NCBI RefSeq assembly: GCF_964204645.1
Contig: NC_134025.1
Location: 4,345,001-4,409,000, forward strand
Direction: 5' to 3'
DNA length: 64,000 bases
From: Tubulanus polymorphus
Lineage: Eukaryota; Nemertea; Palaeonemertea; Tubulaniformes; Tubulanidae
Under the pieces are notes generated by a model. The model worked only from the letters and a program-made list of their open reading frames with translations, was not told the origin of the DNA and searched no databases. Below, piece after piece: positions 1 through 11,852 of this stretch. Position 1 is the stretch's first letter. Each line of letters begins with the position of its first letter. The position numbers were made by a program, and so were the translations under genes.

Positions 1-600
1 GTTAATGCGATCATGTCAATGCAGTTTCTAATGTTTTTATACACGCCGTCATTACAGCATTCAATCCCACGATGTGGTCATGAACATATCATACTGGATA
101 CTTTATTATTTTCCAATATCGTATAAGAAAAGATTGATAATACACGAACTGATTTAAAATGATTTATCACGATATTATAAAATCATTTAGAATTAGTATT
201 TTACATATTCGAATTAACACTTCAGAATCCGGGCATACTACATCATTCACGGGATAGTTGTCTTATATCAGAATTTCGCTCATCATTTTCCTCGATTTAC
301 TCATTCCCCAATTACTAAAACACCGTAGTCCACATAATTGATACAACTGGGAAAAGAAAAGATGTCAGTTTTTGGTCTCGACCCGATACAGCTTATTAAT
401 GAGATATGAATCAATGATTGAACACGTGCCTGGAGAACGCGATTTTAGTCTCATTTATCCACGTTACTTCCACAAGTTCGCGCGTGTAACCTCCAAGCGT
501 AACGATCACCGTGTTTTATCGAATAGGGGAAACATGTCACATTAGCTGGTTTTACTTAACTTCGTCTCTCCTAGCTGATAAATATAATTAGTTATACCCA
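1..600. other. Non-coding sequence, nothing recognised
   Basis: AT-rich sequence with no convincing exon, RNA gene or repeat on either strand. It may hold upstream or promoter sequence for the low-confidence exon that follows. Confidence 0.4.
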
Positions 601-789
601 ATGGATTCCGACGTAAATGAGTTAATCAACTCGAGTCTGGACTGCTCAGAGGTACAGCAGCTGTTGGTCAAATCAATAGCACCTTCTACCTTTAGCAAAC
701 CTAACGCATTCACAGTTGACGGCTGGGAACACGTGATGTCACAATGCGTTTATGCTGTTTTGCTCGGATGTCGTCGCCGTCGAAAGCGG
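601..789 (+). CDS. Putative small first coding exon, function unknown
   Basis: An ATG opens a 63-codon frame whose last codons are Arg-rich. It runs into a good splice donor (GTAAG) at 790, which would leave phase 2. Spliced in that phase to the CNGA exon at 2605 the frame closes early, so it is not an obvious CNGA first exon by that route. A second donor-like GTACAG inside it, after about 17 codons, would be phase 0 and could join the CNGA exon. A third possibility is a separate small gene continuing into an open stretch near 1087-1205. No domain is recognised. Included as a weak candidate only. Confidence 0.2.
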
Positions 790-792
790 TAA

Positions 793-2604
793 GAATTAAC
801 GATTAACTAATTACAGACAACGAATTTCCTCGCACAATTGAAAATATTCACGATAACATCACAGCATCTGTTTCGAGTCATTTTTATTTTCACGTATACC
901 GTAACTTTTCACTATTCGGATTTTACAAGTTTCAACGTTAAACGTTAGTTCAAAATGAATAACTACAGCTTTGGTCTTAAACGAATGATTGGTTTAAGTA
1001 ATAGCCACCTATGCAAATATATTTACATACATTATATGTTTGCATGTAACAATTCATTTGATAAACGCCATATTGTGAAATTTGTAGAATTCATAACGGA
1101 ATTCAAAGCAGCTGCTTGTGCAACGAAATACGATTGTGGCTAATACACGATCAGCGGGGGTCGGAAGATAAACGTCAACAACGAATAGATGAATTTGACG
1201 CAATCTGACATTACGGATGTACAGAAGATTTTACAGATTTACAAATTGGTTTTACAGAAGATCTTAGTTCTGTTTATCACCTGTGACGACAGGGATCTGC
1301 GCAGTATACCTCCTGTAAAAAGATCGCTGGTTTTCAAACGTGTTCTTTCGTCGACATTATTTGATCTTCTTTTACAATGTACCACCGATTTTCGAATCGG
1401 AAGCTCATTTATTAATGATGAATCATTTGTCAATAGTTGGGCGGTAGATAATTGATTATTTATGACGTGTGCTAGTTGGTGAGAATAACTAAATACTCAA
1501 TCTGTGCCAAATGGATGTAATTATATTCCTATTTCAATTTTATACGTTCATGATTTTACATTAAATATGTGTGGAGTGTCAATTAGAAATTTCGTTTCAA
1601 GTAGAAAAAATTCTGTAGTGTTGTAACATATGAACTCATATATACTGGAGCTGTGATTGGCGTTATTGGAAACATTTATATCACCCGGTTTTGATTAAGG
1701 AGGAGAACAATTTAGAGCTTATTTCTGTTTTTAATAAATCGCTTTGTTATATGACCGGACTGCATAACGCAATTTCCTAATTACGTAGGGCTATAAGTTC
1801 TAACCGTTATCGTGGTAGAAACTAGTGAGAGGAAAGTGTTTAGTATAGTCACAATGATTGCTATGATTTTAGAATTCTAAATGATCAGCATCTTTAGGCA
1901 ATAATTCTAGATTTGGTCGTAAGGAGGGAGATATCAGAGTACCCACGACACCGTAACGACTAGTGTGTCACTCCATCGCCTGTTAGGGTCAAATGTCTAT
2001 AAAACTCAGTCAATGATAATCTAAAAGCCAGAATCACTCCTCAAAATATCGATCGATTCGACAAATTGGTTCCTCCGATCTTGGAATAATCAGCCTGATT
2101 ACTCCAAGGTCCGATGGAATCGAAGGATTGAAGTTCGTCATGGGATCAAGTCAAATTAAATTCAGCCATTCAGTCAATCTGGCATGATTGGTTTTATGAC
2201 CCTTGTGAAATTATCCGGTTCTGCCTGAATACCATAATATCCATTACTGTCTACTTCTCTTTCCACTTCCCGTTTCGTGGATTGTCTAAGATTGCTGAGA
2301 CGGGTCGATAATGATGAAGATCGTCGTTCAGTCTTTTTGAAGAAGGTTGTGTTTGTCGTTGGTTAGTGTTGTTGCTAGTTTTGAATGTGGGGACGATGAT
2401 ATTGTCAATGCACGATACTATTCAATTTCGTCCTCGATACGTGTTTTTCAATCACGAATACAAACAAGATAAAAACTGATTTTATCATTCATAACACGAC
2501 TCATTATCATTAGGATAATCGGATGAAATATCAGTATTTCATGATGTAGTCCAGAGATCTATTGAAATGATTGTGAAAGTCTATACATTTTCTAATTATT
2601 TCAG
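793..2604. other. Intergenic or 5' intronic sequence
   Basis: Contains short open frames at 955-1143 and 1189-1455. The second has several closely spaced TTACAG acceptor-like words near 1215-1260, so it could be part of a small unrecognised gene, but no domain or paralogue supports this. The rest shows nothing recognisable. Confidence 0.3.
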
Positions 2605-5600
2605 ATGCCGACGGAAAGCGACGAATTTGGGAGAACCAGGTAAGGTATTAATTTTGCTAATCTAATATATCACACACCCTTGGGCCGGGAGAGCAGTACC
2701 TGCATTTCTCTCTGTCCTGCAGTTTAAGTTAATTATACGTAAACCCTTTTTTTCGAAGGAAACGTCGGTAAAATAATAATCTAATTTCGAACATTATCAG
2801 TTACAAGATTCCCACTACAGTAGCTCGTTAGCTAGCGGACAATCCCTGAGCTATAACAAATTTCCTCTAACGACCAGATGTGCTCGTTTAAAGCTTCTTA
2901 TGTAGAATTTCACTTATAAGGCCTATACGTATATTTTCTCCGAAATGAAAATCATTAGAATATGCTAGCCTACTTAGGACTGGGTGTCGTAATGTTCAAC
3001 CATTTCATCTGATATCATTTGTGAATATCGTCATGAACATTTGCACATGCCGAAAGAGTGTTTCTGGTACTTCACCATTGTAAGTATTTTTCATCTCGCT
3101 TTCTATTGTTTTAAGAAGAGGAAAACCTGTCCTGGGACGGCAAATATTGATCCCTTGTCGAATACTTGTTAACAGGTGCTTTGACAATATGCAATTTCCA
3201 CCATTTCAACATGTAGAATGTTTCTCATTTCAGTCGCCTCGGTGTGTTCCGTGGATCGAGTGATACCGAACTCTTCAAACCTCAAGGAACGATTCCAACG
3301 CGGCAAAAACATCGCCAACATTCACCCGAACGTCGTAAATATACAGGTGTTCGTAAGCGAGATCACAGCCTACGGGAGTTAAAAAGAAGTTCCGTGAATC
3401 GTACTCGAACTGTAGCAGCCGTCTCTGCGACAGGTTTCGCCGATGACGAGGTATCTTCTAGACCACAAGGCAGGAATAAACGCGCTGTTAAGTCCAGTCG
3501 CTCGATATCAGAACCGGGTCCGAATCCGTATCAGCGAATCAGAACCAGTAAACGAGATTTAGAATCAACGGGCAATTTATTGCGCGATGATCATCATGAC
3601 AGCGAACTAGGGAGGGGATCCACATCAGAGCCTGATGTACGTCGTAAATCATTGAATTTTGACTCAATAAATCTGTCCGCTTCGCATTCTTCTATATCAA
3701 CGACGAAATGGCCAGATCGTAAAAACAGTCGTTCTATCGAACAGACGCAAAGACCTCCGCCAAAATTCGAAATTCCCGAAGTTCGCGTACAACCTCCCAC
3801 GACAGACACCGAATCGGAATCAACTGGAACTGAAACAAAGGATTTGACTCAAACCACTCGATCAATTAGCAATCATAATGATACGTCTCGGACTACATCG
3901 GAACGTGGCCCTTACGAATCAGCAACCAACGAAGTTAGTAACGTCAAATCAGCATATTAGTACATGATGCAGCATTTCTTTATTAGTCGTTCGTTCATCA
4001 TTTCTATTAGGTATTCTACTGCAGCTCAAAAGAGAGCTTGACTCTCACCTTGTCAGGGCAGCTTGTCAGGAATCTCCTACACTCTTCAAAATTCTCACCA
4101 AAGCGCTTATGGGGAGAGTTTTTTTTTTATCCCGCTTTCTAATTAACACTCTTATGTATACAATCTATCATCCGGGTTGTTGATGATATTCAACTAAACC
4201 GAATAGCTGGATATCCTCAGTTGATTGTTCGCCAACTGAATGATTATTTGCTGCGGGATCTTACAAACGATTTGATTTAGAAATATGTAATTATTTCAAT
4301 ACAAACCAGGATGATATATCAAAAACATACCTATTTTGTAATTTTGTATACATATGATATGATGACGATGTCCGCGTCGTTACAGGTACCAAAACTGGAC
4401 ACAACTGCACTCATAGGCGATAAATGTAATATTCCACTGGATAATGAAGTCTCATCGGTAAAAGTAGAACGAAATATTCTAGCCAAATCACTTTCGAGTG
4501 AGAAATCGGGAGAAATCTCTCATAATGCAGATGTTGATAACGATAATGTAGATAAAGCCGAATCAAAGATGGATAAAACAACTAAAGATATTTCTACGGA
4601 AGCTATTAAACAAATAGAGGAGATTGAATCAGATGATGATGATGACATTCTAAATCGTTCAAGACAGGTAAACGTGAATCTATAAAATTTATAGCTCCAA
4701 ATAATAAATGCGATTCCATCTCAAACACATGGAGTATAATTTCACTGAATGATACGCAGTTCACGTATAATTTCTACCTGAAATGAAGATTTTTATAACT
4801 GAATAGGGATTGTAATTACTCAGTCTTTTGTAGGAGGAGGATTTTGAAATAGAATCAAGTGAATTTGTTTTCGACCCAGACGGTAATATTTCGTACTACT
4901 GGATGGTAAGTACGTGTACATAGGTGTTGGGAATGGAAATTCGACTTCGACTTTTGTTCCCGTTGATAAGACGATTTGATTCGATTTCGAATCCCCAGCT
5001 CCCATTTGTTTCACAAATCACAGCATTTTCTGTTTTTCTTCTGGCTCCGTTGAATGTTCGATTAATCTAAAAACAGTCCTAACTTATGAAATTTATTTTC
5101 GATGAAACGTAACACATCATCATACTACATTGTGAAATATATGTAATTAGATTTGCGAGGTATCGGCAAGTCGCATGGATTATACATACTACATTCAAAC
5201 AACATGTTTTTCAATATTCAATAATTGAGATAAGCATTTAAAACAGCTGAACTATTATTGTATTGATTCTTATTGAATACATAGTTGCATTAGATTCCCG
5301 TTTCGAGTACACATCGCAGCTAGAAAATATTTTTGCGCCTTATGAAATATTAATTAGAAACAAGAATGATGATGAAAAATCAATACGCCCTTTATGAAAT
5401 TTCAATTCTGTGTACACCTGGTATATTCCATTACCAGATTTCTACTGTGCTTTCAGGGACTTGTTACTTTGACGGTGATGTATAACTGTTGGATGATCAT
5501 ACTAAGAATTGCTTTTCCAGAAATGCGCGAAGATGTAAGCTCCAACAAATTTATATCAAATAGCGCAAATAATTGAGTACCACGTGTATTAAGGCCAGCA

Positions 5601-8600
5601 TACATTATGAATTCATGTAGTTTATATGACATAAGTAGTCTTACTTAAGGAATAATAATATCATCACAAGTGACACTTATTTGAGACTATTGAAAGTTGA
5701 TGTTCCCCCTCGTATTAAAAGTCGTGAAAAATACGTCATCGTGCTTTTTTTGGTTTTTCAGCTTGTAAACCAAAGAATGTTTAACTTCTTCGACTTGGTT
5801 TGCGATCTATTCTACCTTGCCGATGTCTTCGTTCAGTTGCGTACTGCTTACCTGGAAAACGGAATTTTGGTAAGATAACCGCAGTAATATTGATATTGGC
5901 TTATGCCGTATTTCAAAATGCTGGAATACGTAAAGATTGTACATTGTCCGTGTATCGAAAAATGGTTCTTATTTCGTTCAGGTGCTCGATCCGGTGAAAT
6001 TAAGTCGGAACTACAGGCGGAAACCGGAATTCATACAAGATATGATCGCCATTGCACCAGTAGGAACCCTAGCTACTTTCGTCGCAAGTCAGTGTAAAAC
6101 CATCCTTTCACACAAAAATGTTGAATAGAAATATGGCATGACATTCTTTTAACTTGTATTATAGGGTTTACAGATACTGCTATCATGGATATTGGGGATA
6201 TCGATGGATGTAAGTTGAATATTATGAATCATATTTACTAAAATTATCATTATGTGAACATCTGTTTAGGCGGGAAAGTAGTATTATACAAACTCCGACC
6301 TCTCAAACCTTGAGCGCATTTATAAAGTGGGTGTCAACTTCTCTCAATGATATTTTGAAATTTGAAAACCCTGGACAAGAGTCTTATTTTTCTCGAGGAT
6401 TTCATATCTGTCATAATCACGCTTTTAATTCTCTTTTTTTCATAGCTGATGTCTATATACCAATTGTCCGAATTCCAAGACTGCTGAAGGTGTCTACTGT
6501 CGGTAGATTTTTCGATATTTCAGACAGTCGCACAAGTAACCCTAATATAATCAGAGCGATGAAACTGTCAATGTATCTAACTTTGGTCATTCACTGGATA
6601 GCTTGTTTTTATTATATGGTATCGCTTGTAAGTGAACTCTTCATCGCTTCTTACGATTAGATGAGCTCCAAGCGATTACCTCGGATTATTTGCCTTCTCT
6701 TGCAGTACGAAGGATTGGGCAGCAATGATTGGGTGTACCCTAATAAAACAGAAGACCTGGTATTCAGAAGGTAGGGCGAAATAATCAAACATCATAGTCC
6801 ATGGTGTCTGTCAAAATAAGTTCTGATTCAAAATTCAGAAGAAAATTTTCGGAATTTCGGAGTGCAATGTACTTGCATAACGACATTGTTCATGCTTATA
6901 TAACACGTAAATCTGCCCATTATATATTTGCAGAAAATACGTGTTATGTATCTACTGGGCAATGATGACTTTGACGACGATCGGGGAGACTGCTGGTCCA
7001 ACGACTGATCTTGTAAGTTTTTGTTTTTCTGTTTCAGCACGTATATACGAACTCTTTATTGGGCAACTATGACCCTTACTACCATCGGTGGTACTAATGT
7101 ACCTGTCACTACAATAGTGAGTATCTATATTGTTTAGTTAGGTTATCGTTGACTGTTTTGATATTGGGATTGGATTCTTTGAGTGCCCGACACTTTATTT
7201 GACGTGATGAAGTAGACACTTATTTCCGACACATTAGAACATCAACCGCTCAACGACTACTTTCAGGAATATATCTTCACTGGTGTTACGTTCCTCATCG
7301 GCGTTTTCGTTTTCGCCGCCGTTGTGGGTAACGTTGGCGACGTCATCAGCAATATGAACGCTGCCCGTCAAGAGTTTCAGTCGAGGATGGACCAGATAAA
7401 ATTCTATATGAATCATAGACGAGTACCAGAAGTATTGCAGAACCGAGTCAAACGATGGGCCGATTATTCCTGGTCGAGGTATGCCTCGACACAACCACAG
7501 CCGCTGAACATACGTGAATAATTTAAATTACCCGTGAACGTATTTTAATGAACCTACTGTTGAAGATACATACATATACTGAAAATCTAACATGAATTAT
7601 TTAGAATGAATTTTTGAGGCGTAGTCTATATACAATCGTATTTGGGTGTTTGTTTGTAGAACTCAGGCGATGGATGAAATATCTATGCTTGAAATGTTGC
7701 CAGAGAGAATTCGGACAGAAATAGCTATACACGTCCATCTCGAGACTCTTAAGAAGGTACCGCTATTTCGCTGATAGCCTATTGTTATATCATCGTTAAA
7801 AGCTAATGTCATTCTCACGCGATCGTCACTATTTTCCGAGCGCTCTAAGTCCACCCTCTGAATAGTAATGATTGCGTATGATGTTTTTAAGGTGAAGATT
7901 TTCGAAGAGTGTGAAATCGGTTTATTACACGAACTCGTGCTGAAATTACGAGCTCAGATTTATTCACCTGGTGATTACATTTGTAGAACTGGAGAAATCG
8001 GTAGATAGTTTTTAAAGGACATTTTTGAAGACTTTTTCTCGTAGCAAATCATGACTGCGTAGGCCTATATATAGTTTATACTTCGTTTCAGGGAGAGAAA
8101 TGTATATAATTAATCACGGCAAAGTAGAGGTACGCGAACCGGAATTGTTCGGTATGAATTTCATAAATTCGATCTAACCATATGATCTAACATTCGTTTC
8201 ATTGAAGATCCTCGTTAACAACTCGACCGCACCGGGAGGAAAGATGGTAGTTGCCAGTTTATCGGAAGGAAATTATTTCGGGGAGATTAGTTTGCTTAAA
8301 TTGGATTCTGGACAGAATAAGTATGTGCTCTTTCATCAACTAACGCAAAATCTATCAAATAAAAGCATCTTAATGAACGGGATTATTTTGTAGACGAACA
8401 GCTGATGTGAGATCTGTTGGATATTCCGAACTATTGGTTCTGTCTAGACGGGATTTGATGAGTGTAAGTATCACATGTGTATATTCGATTAATACACTAT
8501 CGACTGTTTTCAGTACAATTTCTAAATTCTTGATTTTGAATTTTCTAGGCCCTTGTCGAGTATCCTGATGCAAAACAAATATTAGAAGCACAAGCTCGAG

Positions 8601-10006
8601 AGAGGTACATATATATACATTACAAGAGGGTTATGGGCAAATTGAGTAAATCGAGTAAACAGGCATCTTAATGATACCACCCTCTCATTTCAATAATCAC
8701 TTAGATTTAAAATGATCAGACATGGTTCATAAAAACGAGAGAAATCCCACAATAAATTCAGCCAAAAATGAAAAGTTCTATATTAAGTACTGATGATGGC
8801 TAATAGCATTTAGCCGAAAGGTTGCTCGAAATATAATCATCTTTATATAGAACTTTTCATTTTTGGCTGAATTTATTGTGGGATTTCTCTCGTTATCATC
8901 ATACACGGATATTGTGTATTTTCTCGTCTCATGCTTCATTTTGATATGATATCATCTCATTATCGGTAAACAGGATGGAGAAAAATCGAGAGGTTCGTCG
9001 CACGAGTACAGTCGAGTCGAGTGATTCACAGGGAGCTACTGTACCCTCTGCTAATACCGAGCCTCCTTCTTCAAACAAGAAGAAGGACCAACTGATGCAA
9101 CTCATCAAATCAAATGATTTTCAACGCCTCGTTAAAGGAGGAAAAGTCGACGTTGGTAATTGATCTCGTGTTTCAAGAAATGAATTAGTTAAAAAGAGAA
9201 TAGTGATTCATAACGAATCAATTATTTCACAGGAAAAGAAATGTCTGAATTGCGACATGTGATACGAGAATTGAGAAGTTTCGATAGTCAATCGACAAAA
9301 TATCGCATTCAACAGTTAGCTGAAAAGGTCGGTATGGAGATTTTCGACAGAGTTTGTAATCTTATTTCGGTAACTATAACCGGATGCATATATAATAATA
9401 ATGTTGATGTGTATCTCGTAATTTTAGTGCGACGGTTTACAAGAGAAATTAAGAAAACGAGATGTAGAATTACGTCACGCAATTCGTCGAGTGAACGAAC
9501 TTGAGTTAATTCTGGCAAGTCCCGAGGAACGTGTGAAATTACAGTCTCGCAAAAAGTGCAATGGAATATCGCTGAGGCATCGGAAACATAAAGAACCAAA
9601 TAGTTCTGATAGTTTTCTACCCGCAGACACAAACGGAGCGAGCCATTCGCGTAAAATGCGAAGGCAGCAGCGCAGTGAAAGTACTGAAAGTTCTAATTCT
9701 CACAATTCCCCGCGGGATAAGATACATAGTCTCAGTCACGTGGTAGTGCCCGGAATCAGTATTAACGGTGTCGTAGAACAGGAAGTATCTAACTTGATTA
9801 TCGAAAAGGATGACGATGACGATGATCTTGAGATTGACGATGAACTCGATAATCGTGAAGAAAATGAAAAGGTTGTTCCGAACATTTTAGCGGATCTGGA
9901 AAGATTAGCGAACGATGTCAATTTGTACAGTGATACCTCCAAGTATAGTGACGACTTCAGTTCGACTGAAAACTCTTCCGATGATGACGACACGGATGAT
10001 AGATGA
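2605..10006 (+). CDS. Cyclic nucleotide-gated cation channel alpha subunit (CNGA-like), 21 coding exons
   Basis: Membrane cation channel opened by cGMP or cAMP, working as a tetramer, typically in sensory neurons. Exons: 2605-2639, 3234-3933, 4386-4667, 4834-4905, 5457-5534, 5762-5869, 5982-6087, 6165-6209, 6446-6627, 6706-6770, one of 6934-7012 or 7038-7116, 7267-7478, 7660-7756, 7892-8000, 8092-8129, 8208-8320, 8394-8463, 8549-8604, 8974-9155, 9233-9327, 9428-10006. All junctions match in phase and total 3,303 nt (1,100 aa plus stop). Residues 1-339 are a low-complexity, acidic N-terminus. S1 begins near 364, S4 (RIPRLLK) near 485, the pore spans 558-584, then S6 and the C-linker. The cyclic-nucleotide-binding domain lies about 688-816, with FGEIS and the RTA threonine of cGMP-binding subunits. 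A heptad-like coiled coil near 910-945 fits the CLZ trimerisation zipper of CNGA subunits, followed by an Asp/Glu/Ser tail. The start ATG directly follows an acceptor, so an upstream 5' exon is expected and extra N-terminal coding sequence is possible. Confidence 0.92.
6934..7012 (+). CDS. CNGA pore exon, version A (GET filter)
   Basis: A 79-nt exon bounded by TTTGCAG and GTAAGT. It encodes the pore helix and selectivity filter ([13 protein letters not shown]), residues 558-584 of the channel. The filter glutamate at residue 576 corresponds to the conserved Glu of CNGA subunits that binds divalent cations in the pore. It enters in phase 2 and leaves in phase 0. Only 25 nt separate it from version B. 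Confidence 0.9.
7038..7116 (+). CDS. CNGA pore exon, version B (GGT filter), alternative to version A
   Basis: A second 79-nt exon of the same length and phase as version A, bounded by TGTTTCAG and GTGAGT. It encodes the homologous pore segment ([13 protein letters not shown]) with Gly in place of the filter Glu at residue 576. Both acceptors join correctly to the exon ending at 6770 (Arg or Ser codon) and both donors to the exon starting at 7267. Including both would shift the frame, because 79 is not a multiple of three. The 25-nt gap is too short to be spliced as an intron. Confidence 0.85.
8734..8894. mobile_element. Long-arm foldback element in a CNGA intron
   Basis: The left arm (8734-8784) and right arm (8844-8894) are inverted copies of about 51 bp, differing at about one position, around a 59-bp loop. 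It lies wholly in the intron between exons ending 8604 and starting 8974. It is non-coding. This is a MITE-like foldback or a very recent inverted duplication; no target-site duplication was identified with confidence. Confidence 0.75.
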
Positions 10007-10688
10007 TTATTCATAATATATCGGAAAAATGATTAAATCTTTATCCAGTGTATTCGATTTAAGTGGATATTTAACCATTATGATGGACAAATGAGTATTA
10101 ATCTGTCGAAATGGAATATTTTTACACGAACGACGCATAATAAATCATCAAACGGTTACTAATTCAGCGTAGCTCAAAGTTGTATTGATGCAGGTTTGAA
10201 AGGAAATTTCATTTGAATTTGCTTTATGATACATAGCTGTCACATCACGACTATTAAAGAAATGCGCAAGATTTCTTTTCTTGTTTCAAGATCTAATTGA
10301 GGTCCAACACTTTGAGGTGTAGTACTGCTATGGGGTTTCGAGGTTTTCACGATCGTTGTTTGTGTCGTATTAGTTATTGAGATGGAAAAATAGGAATTTT
10401 TTTTCATTTCGAGTTATATCTCAACACAGATTCATTTACGATTAGAAAATAGTTATGCCGATATCAAAATATGACTTGACATGAAATCAAATTTTCCTTA
10501 TAAATGATGCCCCCATTACGCTTCCATGAATTTGATTTACAATGATAAACGGACAACTGAAATGCTACTTATGAACATTGCCTTCCATTAGCAATTAGCA
10601 GTTAGAATTAAATAATTTATCGCTATATTACCTAAATGCGAGCGATCTTAGTTTCCGACACACTGTCCACAAGTCCAGAGCCGATGAT
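10007..10688. other. CNGA 3' flank and left edge of the MAM tandem array
   Basis: From about 10190 the sequence is a diverged copy of the spacer that precedes the other MAM genes (compare 13215-13560). This marks the left boundary of the tandem array. The segment 10007-10190 is probably the CNGA 3' UTR; no coding content is seen. Confidence 0.5.
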
Positions 10689-11852
10689 ATGGAATCGCTC
10701 GTAAAAACTGCTGTATTTATGGCGATCATCACGGATGGAGTTTCTAGTTCAGTTTGCACAAGACAGCTATGCGTGAATCATTGTAAAGCAATCGGTATGA
10801 ATTGTTTTGGAATAGAAATAGATAGGTCGGATGGTTTATGTTGTCACCATGTAAGCACCGAATTTGCGAACGGTAAGAATTGTAACATTTGAAAACTAAG
10901 AATCATTACATCGGTTTGAATGTCTATAAAACACGTAACTCGTAGAAATATGCTCGCTTTTATAAGTATTCACAACACAAACAAACAATTTACACAAAAT
11001 ACATGATCGATTTTACCGATCACACCAGATCCTCATCAGGTCTACTTAGTGTGGGTCTTGTGTGATAATCCAATAACTCTCTATATAATTTGTCGATACT
11101 TTGATACTGGCGTGTCAATTGTTTTCGGATTGATTCAGAAACGGAAGACTTCGAAGATGGATTTGGTTTTTGGGTAACAGGTGGATCAGGGTCCTGGAAA
11201 CGTTACATTGGAAAAACACCGTCGGAAAACACAGGGCCGTCTGGTGATCATACGTCTGGCGGAGGTACGAATTTTTATGTTGAGTGACAACCTAGTCAGT
11301 TCAATTCGTAACTCCTTGAATTGCTTCATATTATTTACTCATTATAATCTAGGTTATTACATATATCTGAAATCGCCCTGGTATGGTAACTGTTATGTAA
11401 GACTCTACAGAATGCTGACGACAACATCAAACAAATGTAAAATGCACTTCTCGTACCACATGTCCGATGATATGACTACAATGTCATCTTATCTCAGACT
11501 TACGATTGGAAGTTCTCAAGTTTTTAAACTTTGGGGAAATCAAGGAAATCAATGGTTTACCAGCGCAAGTTTTGGTGTACCTGCTGGGGTGAATCAATGG
11601 GTAAGGTTCACTCTATACCAAAATGATCTTTCTTGTTATTCTATCGTCAAAAGCATGAAATCGTTCTCTTTTCGCTGTTTTGTCGCTATGGCCAGCTTAA
11701 TCGTAATTTCATTGTTTTTCCTTGTATCTACTAAGTACTAAAATCCAGTTTCTTGTGTTTTCCTTGAATTACAGATTATCTTCACTGGGTACAAAACCTA
11801 TGTATCCCGTTTTGAGATGGCTCTTGACGACATCGTATTTACGAACTGTTAA
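10689..11852 (+). CDS. Secreted Cys-rich/MAM-domain protein, array copy 1
   Basis: Exons 10689-10872, 11139-11264, 11353-11600 and 11775-11852 join in consistent phases (1, 1, 0). Exon 1 gives a short hydrophobic signal peptide and a Cys-rich segment (CTRQLC, then further Cys and a CC pair). Exons 2-4 form one MAM domain: a DFEDGFGFW start, a TGPSGDHT motif, YYIYLKS, CKMHFSYHM, GNQGNQW, and an ending in ALDDIVFTNC. MAM domains mediate extracellular adhesion or protein-protein contacts. The predicted product is about 210 aa with no membrane anchor, so it is likely secreted. Its biological role is unknown. The start is the ATG just ahead of the signal sequence; no upstream extension is needed. 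Confidence 0.82.

Noticed and set aside
6934-7116. Both pore exons included in the same transcript
   Set aside because: Would duplicate the pore, shift the frame by 79 nt and require a 25-nt intron.
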